Below, one piece after another: positions 58,060 to 64,000 of a stretch of DNA of 64,000 nt. Position numbers and translations under genes: made by a program. The DNA comes from Cyanobacteria bacterium SZAS-4 (lineage in GTDB: Bacteria > Cyanobacteriota > Vampirovibrionia > Obscuribacterales > Obscuribacteraceae), in contig JAFEAT010000017.1 of the NCBI GenBank assembly GCA_018266255.1, positions 143,694-207,693 of the forward strand, given 5' to 3'. The notes under the pieces are model-generated. The model searched no databases and was not told where the DNA came from. It saw only the letters and a program-made list of their open reading frames with translations. Numbering within the stretch: position 1 is the first letter of the stretch; each line of letters begins with the position of its first letter.

Positions 58060-59852
58060 TGAGTGTTCAAAATAACCAAGCAGCTACGGCAATAAAGCCA
58101 CCATCCTTTTACATGCAGGATTTACTGTCGTCCTTCGTGGTGTTTTTAGTCGCTCTTCCACTGTGTATGGGTATTGCCATTGCCTGTGGTGTGGCGCCGG
58201 GACTTGGTATTATCACCGGTATCATAGGCGGAATTGTGGTTGGCAGCATGGGTGGCTGCCAATTGCAAGTTAGCGGACCTGCTGCCGGGCTGGTAGTCAT
58301 TCTTTCCGACATGCTGCACGAACACGGTCTGGAGAAACTCGGAGCGATAGTAATCGTCGCAGGATCCCTACAGATGGTTGGCGGTGTGCTGGGATTGGCG
58401 CACTGGTTTCGGGCTGTTACTCCTGCGATCATTAACGGAATGCTTGCTGGCATCGGCGTTTTGCTCTTCGCCGGACAATTTCATCTCATGGTCGACGATA
58501 CTTCCAAAGGCAGCGGCATCAATAATCTTCTGTCGATTCCTGGCGCGATCATGAAGGCAATTAGTCCTGATGCGGCAAAAAGCCATGAGGAAGCGGCCTT
58601 TTTAGGACTTGCCACCATCATCATCCTTTTACTATGGAATAAGTTTGCGCCAAAAAAATTGAAAAAGGTGCCAAGCTTCCTCGTCGCCATCGGCATCGTT
58701 AGCGTGATCGCAGCGGTTGGACATTTCCCCGTGCGTTACGTTGACATATCGGCGAACCTGCTGTCGAATGTGCGTTTCCCGGATGCGAATACACTTCAAT
58801 ATTTGATGGACAAGAACGTGATTTTGTCTGGACTGGAAGTAGCATTTATCGCTTCGGCAGAGACTCTTTTAACAGCCACCGCGCTGGATAAAATACACAA
58901 AGGACAGCGAACTAACTATGACAGGGAGCTAACTGCCCAGGGTGTTGGTAACTTCATTTGCGGATTGTTAGGTGTTCTGCCTATGACCGGGGTGATGGTG
59001 CGCAGTGGCGTGAACGTCGCTGCAGGAGCCAAAACGCGTCTGTCGAGCATCTTGCACGGTGTTTGGTTGCTTTTATTCGTGTCAGCTATGCCGTTTGCGT
59101 TGAAGTGGATTCCAGTATCGAGCTTGGCTGCGCTTCTGGTTTACACGGGATGCAAACTTGTCGATCGCAAGGCAATAAAAGATCTGAGCAAGTTCGGCAA
59201 AAGCGAAGTAGTGATCTATGTCATAACAGTATGCTTGATTGTGAGTGTGGATCTTCTAACGGGTGTACTTGCAGGAATAGCACTTTCCATTTGCAAGTTG
59301 GTTTATACATTCACCAGGTTGGAAATGAAAGTTGGTTACGATGAAAAAACAAACCGCACCAGCTTAAAACTAGCTGGTGCTGCGACTTTCCTGAACCTTC
59401 CGAAGTTAGCAGATTGCCTCGAAAAAATTCGCCCTGATACAGAGTTGCACGTTCACCTGGACGCGCTGGATTACATCGATCATGCCTGCCTGGATCTTTT
59501 GATGAATCTGGACAAACAGATGAAGGGAACTGGAGGAAGTCTGGTGATCGACTGGAGCACACTCGGCACCGTATTTCGCGACCGTCGAAAAACGCCCCGA
59601 GAAGGAGGCAGTCGCGAGTTCAGGCATCCCGTTGAGCCTCAGCCGACGGCAGCAGCAGTCACAGACGGACAAACTGCTCAAGCCTCAGCCGAACCTGCAA
59701 CCCCAGCTGCTGCCGAATCCCAATCTGTTCCACCTGCACCGACTGCAATTGATCCGAACACCACTATGAGTGAAACGGCGGTGACCGAGCCGGTTGCAGA
59801 AACACCCAAAAGTCCTGCAACTGCAGCTGCAAGCCGTAATGACTCGTTATGA
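58059..59852 (+). CDS. SulP-family inorganic anion transporter
   Basis: A 597-residue membrane transporter of the SulP/SLC26 family, which moves sulfate, bicarbonate or related anions. About eleven membrane segments lie in residues 15-420. The family signatures are present: ALPLCMGIAIACGVAPGLGIITGIIGGIVVG, GGCQLQVSGPAAGLVVI and NGMLAGIGVLL. A compact STAS-like domain (about 430-515, with ELHVHLDALDYIDHACLDLL) follows. The last 80 residues are an Ala/Pro/Thr-rich low-complexity tail. The substrate cannot be told from sequence; bicarbonate transport is as likely as sulfate. Confidence 0.93.
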   Translation: MSVQNNQAATAIKPPSFYMQDLLSSFVVFLVALPLCMGIAIACGVAPGLGIITGIIGGIVVGSMGGCQLQVSGPAAGLVVILSDMLHEHGLEKLGAIVIVAGSLQMVGGVLGLAHWFRAVTPAIINGMLAGIGVLLFAGQFHLMVDDTSKGSGINNLLSIPGAIMKAISPDAAKSHEEAAFLGLATIIILLLWNKFAPKKLKKVPSFLVAIGIVSVIAAVGHFPVRYVDISANLLSNVRFPDANTLQYLMDKNVILSGLEVAFIASAETLLTATALDKIHKGQRTNYDRELTAQGVGNFICGLLGVLPMTGVMVRSGVNVAAGAKTRLSSILHGVWLLLFVSAMPFALKWIPVSSLAALLVYTGCKLVDRKAIKDLSKFGKSEVVIYVITVCLIVSVDLLTGVLAGIALSICKLVYTFTRLEMKVGYDEKTNRTSLKLAGAATFLNLPKLADCLEKIRPDTELHVHLDALDYIDHACLDLLMNLDKQMKGTGGSLVIDWSTLGTVFRDRRKTPREGGSREFRHPVEPQPTAAAVTDGQTAQASAEPATPAAAESQSVPPAPTAIDPNTTMSETAVTEPVAETPKSPATAAASRNDSL

Positions 59853-59921
59853 CCGTTGATGGTCTTCGCAAAAATGTGCTAAGTTTTGCAGTCTGATCAC
59901 CGCAAAATTAGCAGGCAACTT

Positions 59922-60356
59922 GTGAGTAAACAGAATATTTCGACCGACGTAACTATTCGTTCTGCAACGAACGATGATTTAGACGCTATCGCTGCGTGCA
60001 TCGAACCGTTCGTTGCAGAAAAGAAAATTTTGCGCAGAACTTTTGAGGAACTTCAAAGCCTGATTCCATCCTACGTTGTAGCGGAAGTAAGCAACAAAAT
60101 CATTGGATGCGTGGTGCTTGAAGTTTATTCACCGAAGTTGGCTGAAGTGAGAAGTTTGGTAGTTTCGCCCGAGTATGGCGGACGCGGAATCGGAAAGCGA
60201 CTCGTCACAGCATGTGTCGAGAAAGCCAAAGAACAGGGCGTCTTCGAAGTCATGGCCATCACTTCGGAAGACCTGTTTTTCCAATCATGCGGATTTGATT
60301 TCACACTGCCTGGTGAAAAGAAAGCGTTGTTTTTCCTGACTAGAAGCTCAATGTAG
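59922..60356 (+). CDS. GNAT N-acetyltransferase, short ArgA-like
   Basis: About 144 residues from the GTG at 59922, with AGG seven bases before it; a TTG 36 bases upstream is also in frame. The single GNAT domain has TIRSATNDDLDAIAACIEPFV, VVAEVSNKIIGCVVLEVY, the AEVRSLVVSPEYGGRGIGKRL acetyl-CoA loop and FFQSCGFDF. This pattern, including RPFV-like first helix, resembles the stand-alone N-acetylglutamate synthase group that starts arginine synthesis. That assignment is by pattern, not by context. No arginine genes lie nearby. Confidence 0.83.
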   Translation: MSKQNISTDVTIRSATNDDLDAIAACIEPFVAEKKILRRTFEELQSLIPSYVVAEVSNKIIGCVVLEVYSPKLAEVRSLVVSPEYGGRGIGKRLVTACVEKAKEQGVFEVMAITSEDLFFQSCGFDFTLPGEKKALFFLTRSSM

Positions 60357-60374
60357 TAGCACCGAATGCGGTGG

Positions 60375-61559
60375 CTAAGGCAGGACTTCTTCTCTCGGTG
60401 ATATCTCTTTCAGCGAGGCCAGTTCCTGTTCGACTTCAGCGGTTGGTGCTCCAACTGTTACTTCGCGGAAGACCCACAGAGAAACAAGTATCCAGGCGAT
60501 GCCCACTCCTTGAGAAATTGCTCTTTTGGCGCTTGTAGGGTCGTACAAAAAATTCCCAGTGAAGCTCGAGAGTAAAAGTGAGATTGGATCTGGATTGAGC
60601 AAGGAGCCTGTTTTTATCCACGTCAAGAGTTGAATAGCAATCAAGCTGAAGGTGGCCCAATAGGCCAGGGCGATTACAGACCGGCTGGGCGTCAGGACTC
60701 TGAATGATAGACCCTTTTGATCTTCTCCAAGCTCAATCGACACTGGTCGTCGAATGTAAATACCGATCCAACCGAGAACCCAAGCAGAAATCAGGAACAC
60801 CATCTGGTTTTGTGACCAGGCTGAACACAAGTAATAAATAGCCATAATCACATAGAAATAGGCCAAAATTCTTTGCAGCCGCGTGGTGCGAACACCAGGC
60901 TTGGATCTCAATGCCAGCACTGCCCCAACTACAAAAACAATGATCCAAAATGCAGCAGTGAGCAAGACATCGACTGAAGCTTTTGCCTTGTCAGACTGAT
61001 AGCGAGCCAACAGCAGAGCGGACTCCATCTCAAGCCCGAATGAGTCAAAGTAGTCGTTGCGGAATTTTTCGTAAGCAGGAGTGTTGTGAAATTCTGCAAC
61101 TTGATCTCGAACGAAGTTTAGTGCCGCTTCTCTCAGTGCCGAACTTGGTGACGCGAATAGGCTGTAGCACAGGCTTTCGACGATAGTTGTATGCTTCGTG
61201 ACCGGCTCTGGAACATCGTTGTGGAGAAAGCCTGCATCTTTCTGGAAATTCTGTCGTGCCCATGCTCGAAGCGAATCCAATGCAAAAGCATTGCGCTGCG
61301 TGTACTCGCTAATGACTAGTACCAGAGCCAATCCGTGTGATCTGGAAATTCTTTCTGCCAGACCAGTATCCAAAGGATAATTTCTCGATGGATCTGGAAG
61401 TTCTTGAAGTGCGCTCACAACCTCGACTTTGGGTTCATGAGGACGACTAAAATATGAGAGTGCAAAAGCGATGCTAATCAGCACCACCAGGCAGCCTGTG
61501 ATTATCTTTTGTAGTTTTGTCACGTCAAGTACCACGACACATGCACAGTATAGAGCCAT
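60375..61559 (-). CDS. Membrane protein of unknown function
   Basis: A 394-residue protein. An N-terminal membrane segment (about 13-35) is followed by a large soluble helical domain (about 40-200), presumably extracytoplasmic. Five further membrane segments then follow (about 203-222, 235-250, 255-272, 300-322 and 345-365). A charged C-terminal tail ends in KEISPREEVLP. The first ATG is kept as start; a GTG twelve codons later is possible. It ends 18 bases from the convergent acetyltransferase gene. No family is recognised. Confidence 0.75.
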   Translation of the reverse strand: MALYCACVVVLDVTKLQKIITGCLVVLISIAFALSYFSRPHEPKVEVVSALQELPDPSRNYPLDTGLAERISRSHGLALVLVISEYTQRNAFALDSLRAWARQNFQKDAGFLHNDVPEPVTKHTTIVESLCYSLFASPSSALREAALNFVRDQVAEFHNTPAYEKFRNDYFDSFGLEMESALLLARYQSDKAKASVDVLLTAAFWIIVFVVGAVLALRSKPGVRTTRLQRILAYFYVIMAIYYLCSAWSQNQMVFLISAWVLGWIGIYIRRPVSIELGEDQKGLSFRVLTPSRSVIALAYWATFSLIAIQLLTWIKTGSLLNPDPISLLLSSFTGNFLYDPTSAKRAISQGVGIAWILVSLWVFREVTVGAPTAEVEQELASLKEISPREEVLP

Positions 61560-62090
61560 GTTCCGCGCGAATCTTCAAGTTATGACCGTTGCTCAATGGA
61601 AATATCGATAAGCTTTTCCTTGATATTCAGTGGATATCGCGTAATTAAATGGCAACCTCTTCTGTAGCAAATGAGACTGAGCCTGTATTTCAACATACTT
61701 ATTGTCGGGCGTTCGCACATAGTACGGCTAGACCAGTCAATTTTTTAACAGCTCGGATTGCTTAGTGTCTAAGCATTCGTAAGTTCAACCTTACTTAGGT
61801 ACAAACTGTTAAGTGCTCGTATATAGAACTGTTCGAGGATTTGACAAGGCAATAGTACGACGATTGAACTTGTCGTGATGATTAACCGTCGAATGCTTAA
61901 CTTGTCGTATTGTCGACCATTCTTACGTCCTAACTGGACGTCAAATACATCTGGAAAATTGATTGGTCAGTTTAGAGAAAAGGACTGAATAAAGCGCGAG
62001 TCTATCAGCTTAGATATTCAATACAAAAGAGTAGTTGCCATGGCAAAAGAAGTTGCGGTTCATCATGTATGCTTTTTAGTGTGAACACTC
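61560..62090. other. Intergenic region with several short inverted repeats
   Basis: About 530 bases without a credible gene. Between 61760 and 61941 there are successive small hairpins: GCTTA/TAAGC (61760-61774), GTAAG/CTTAC (61779-61794) and ACGTCC/GGACGT (61925-61941). A direct repeat AACTTGTCGT lies at 61867-61876 and 61899-61908. It may be a long leader or an unannotated structured RNA in front of the gene at 62091. No known RNA family is recognised. Confidence 0.45.
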
Positions 62091-62711
62091 ATGGTAAGTC
62101 TGTTGATTAGTCTTTACGCCGTTCTTGGACTCGAAGAATCTGCTCCGACCGCTCAGGTAGAAGCCGCCTACAAGCGCCTTTTGCAAGTTTTGTCTCCGGA
62201 CAAATTTAAGCCAGGTGCGGCAAGAGCGCAGGCGGAAAAGGCTCAAGTCGCCATCGATAAAGCGCATGCCACCTTGATTCAACCGGAGCTCCGCCAGCTG
62301 TATGAGCAGCAGCGGAAAGAGTATCTCAAGGGTGAAAAGCAGGGTGACACCAGACCGCGCCTGGGGCAATTGTGCGTTGCTTCGGGAATGATCTCAATGG
62401 ATCAACTGAAGGAAGCTGTAGACGCCCAGGTGAAGACGGGAATGCCGTTAGGTGAAGTTCTCCAGGATAAACAATTCATTTCGCAGGCTGAGCTAGACGG
62501 TCTTCTTCTCGGTCAAGAAATGATCGATGCGCCAAGCGCAGTAACGGATCCGCTTGGCATGCGTCTTGTCTCCCTTTCTTTGGTATCCGAAGATATGGTT
62601 TTGATCGTGCAAATGGAGAAACGAACTCAAGGAAAATCAACCGACGAGTTGTTTGTTCGTCACGGATGGATCGATGCCGAAGTCCTGAAGGCTCTTACGA
62701 GCACTAACTAA
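62091..62711 (+). CDS. J-domain-like protein with MshEN-like repeats
   Basis: A 206-residue protein. Residues about 8-72 resemble a DnaJ J-domain (LYAVLGLEESAPTAQVEAAYKRLLQ, then AQVAIDKAHATLIQPELRQLYEQQR), but the essential HPD is SPD at 35-37. Two MshEN-type units follow: RLGQLCVASGMISMDQLKEAVDAQVKTG with PLGEVLQDKQFISQAELDGLL, and a second, weaker one to the C-terminus. MshEN domains in secretion ATPases bind c-di-GMP or serve as docking parts. A role in secretion or pilus regulation is inference. The ATG has no clear ribosome binding site; it follows a long structured intergenic region. Confidence 0.75.
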   Translation: MVSLLISLYAVLGLEESAPTAQVEAAYKRLLQVLSPDKFKPGAARAQAEKAQVAIDKAHATLIQPELRQLYEQQRKEYLKGEKQGDTRPRLGQLCVASGMISMDQLKEAVDAQVKTGMPLGEVLQDKQFISQAELDGLLLGQEMIDAPSAVTDPLGMRLVSLSLVSEDMVLIVQMEKRTQGKSTDELFVRHGWIDAEVLKALTSTN

Positions 62712-63002
62712 GGATTGCGATTTCAATGCTGCCATCACTGATGGTGCTGATAATCCACCTTTTGCTCTTGGCAAAACTGGCAATTAGATCGTTTAGCCTT
62801 TCAACCTTTTCTCGGTTTTTTTGAAAAGGTATAAACTACCGTCGAAACTTCAAAAAAACGCTCCAGCAAGCTCTCAAAAGCCGTGTCCGGAAAGCCCAAT
62901 CAGTTGGGCGTTTGAACGCCCTCTCTGATGGAATGAAACATAATATACATTATCAGAACGACTAACTGGGTATGAGTGCGATCAAAAATGGACAACGGCT
63001 GA
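62712..63002. other. Intergenic region between convergent genes, with overlapping hairpins
   Basis: Between the J-like gene and the TPR gene. AACCTTTTC/GAAAAGGT (62803-62830) forms a hairpin with a T-rich loop. GCCCAA/TTGGGC (62893-62908) and GGGCGTT/AACGCCC (62906-62921) are stems that share bases, so only one can form at a time. These may be terminators of the two genes. No open frame of note. Confidence 0.45.
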
Positions 63003-63821
63003 TCAGACCGCACTCATCTGAATGACATTATCGTTAGAGTTGAATGAACTTGCTTCGGACCACAACTTGAAAGCATCTGCTTCGTGATTGCGGTTCATTG
63101 CTCTCAGCAAATTGATGTAGTTCGCATACAGAGTGTGGACAACAGGGCTAGCTGTTCCCAACACTTTGGTGCGAATTCTGATTGCCTGCAGATAATACTT
63201 TTCAGCGAAAGTCAGTTTGCCTTGAGCGTGATAGAGCATTGCAAGGTTGTTTGCGGCCATGCCAACATCGCGATGGTCATGTCCTTTCAGGCGTTCGTAA
63301 ATGGTCAGGACTTCAACACAGATTGGTTCAGCTTGTTCGTACCGCTTTTGATTGTAGTAAATGCCTGCCAAATTATTGAGACAGGAAGCCACTTTACTGT
63401 TGTCACCGCCTAGTGCGTTGACGACAACGTCGAATGCTCGTTTGCAAAACAGTTCTGCCTGCTCATATCGTCCAAGCGAATAGTAGAGGCTAGCAAGATT
63501 GTCGAGAGTCATGGCGAGACGTTCGTCGTCCTCACTAAAGTCTTTGCACTCGATCAGGGCAGCAAGCCACATTGCTTCGGCTTGGCTGTAATTGCCACGC
63601 TGCGCAGCAAGTTCTGCCAACTCTTTATAATGCCACCATCCTCTAGTGCCGAAGGTCAGTTTTAGGGTCGCTTCACCACAAGGTGGCTCAGGGCGTCGAA
63701 TAGGTTGGAACTGCCCGGAGTCTTTTGGATCTACATCTCTTACGAGTAGTCCAAAGTCTTGCTTGAATTCGATTGATTCGCTGACTGCGATCGAAATATT
63801 CGGCGTTGCGGTATTAACCAT
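63003..63821 (-). CDS. Kinesin-light-chain-type TPR protein
   Basis: A 272-residue cytoplasmic protein. After an N-terminal part of about 65 residues without repeats come about four and a half 42-residue TPR units (about 65-255), with LAELAAQRGNYSQAEAMWLAAL, LDNLASLYYSLGRYEQAELFCKRAF, LNNLAGIYYNQKRYEQAEPICVEVL and AANNLAMLYHAQGKLTFAEKYYLQAI. It probably acts as a scaffold. A short polar tail ends it. The following 180 bases to the window end show no convincing gene. Confidence 0.87.
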   Translation of the reverse strand: MVNTATPNISIAVSESIEFKQDFGLLVRDVDPKDSGQFQPIRRPEPPCGEATLKLTFGTRGWWHYKELAELAAQRGNYSQAEAMWLAALIECKDFSEDDERLAMTLDNLASLYYSLGRYEQAELFCKRAFDVVVNALGGDNSKVASCLNNLAGIYYNQKRYEQAEPICVEVLTIYERLKGHDHRDVGMAANNLAMLYHAQGKLTFAEKYYLQAIRIRTKVLGTASPVVHTLYANYINLLRAMNRNHEADAFKLWSEASSFNSNDNVIQMSAV

Positions 63822-64000
63822 CTCGGAGATGCTCCGTACTAAGTTGGACTATGGGCGGGAGGCGAAGATTAGCAATTTATAACTTATTTGTGGCAAAAAC
63901 GTGGCTTTCTATATTTAAGTTCGAAATCTGCTTAGAAGCGCCGCTATTCAGCCCATTCGGGGCTCAGCGACTGCGATCTTGTAGTTATACTACTGGTCGT

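Noticed and set aside
61801..61860. GAAC-T-GTTC at about 61827 as a LexA box
   Set aside because: LexA sites of the Gram-positive type need four bases between GAAC and GTTC; here there is one, and no SOS gene is adjacent.

Overview
The window looks like chromosome from a member of the Vampirovibrionia (Melainabacteria, the non-photosynthetic sister group of Cyanobacteria), most likely an Obscuribacterales relative. This is an inference, not a database result. It rests on mid-range GC, the many kinesin-light-chain-like TPR proteins, a cyanobacterial-style sigma-70 factor, a Ser/Thr kinase, many exported proteins of unknown family, a fused transaldolase/glucose-6-phosphate isomerase and PEP carboxylase. 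There is no photosynthesis gene, insertion sequence, prophage, CRISPR array or rRNA operon. One tRNA (Leu-UAA) is present. GTG and TTG starts are common.

Layout. 0-7 kb: an orphan OmpR-type regulator, a minus-strand run (small protein, TPR-like protein, ATP-grasp ligase, GNAT acetyltransferase), a stand-alone 5'-3' exonuclease, an exported TPR protein and an unknown protein. 6.7-19.5 kb: a fragment of a type II/IV secretion ATPase N-domain, a sigma-70 factor, a PrsW-like intramembrane protease fused to a Ser/Thr kinase, a secreted PHB-depolymerase-like esterase, an RNB exoribonuclease, a LysM-like membrane protein, an SDR, a DUF985 cupin, a methyltransferase and a TPR protein. 19.5-31.5 kb: a lysine-rich microprotein, an RlpA-like protein, the sugar-phosphate operon tal-pgi/gnd/glk, a Tex operon and an exported threonine-rich protein. 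31.7-43.6 kb: a very large acidic TPR membrane protein with repeated short motifs, a holin-like membrane protein, a thioesterase, a phosphodiester-glycosidase-like protein, a class A penicillin-binding protein and PEP carboxylase.

43.6-53.2 kb is a tightly packed minus-strand operon of mainly exported proteins: coiled-coil protein, secreted protein, M1 aminopeptidase, DUF3142 protein, secreted 767-residue protein, alpha/beta-hydrolase-TPR-thioredoxin fusion, TPR protein. Several junctions overlap by 1-10 bases. 53-64 kb carries a rhodanese with a small membrane protein, an FAH-family enzyme, tRNA-Leu, a two-component system, a TPR/SulP pair, a short acetyltransferase, a membrane protein, a structured intergenic region, a J-domain-like/MshEN-like fusion without the HPD histidine, and a TPR protein.

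How the genes fit together. Central metabolism is represented by glucokinase, phosphoglucose isomerase, transaldolase, 6-phosphogluconate dehydrogenase and PEP carboxylase. Envelope growth and remodelling is represented by PBP1, RlpA, the NAGPA-like protein and LysM-like protein. The most novel-looking items are the protease-kinase fusion, the hydrolase-TPR-thioredoxin fusion with its exported operon, the FDxSxLDxIG repeats in the 1257-residue protein, and the degenerate J-domain/MshEN protein. Functions beyond clear family membership are marked as inference.
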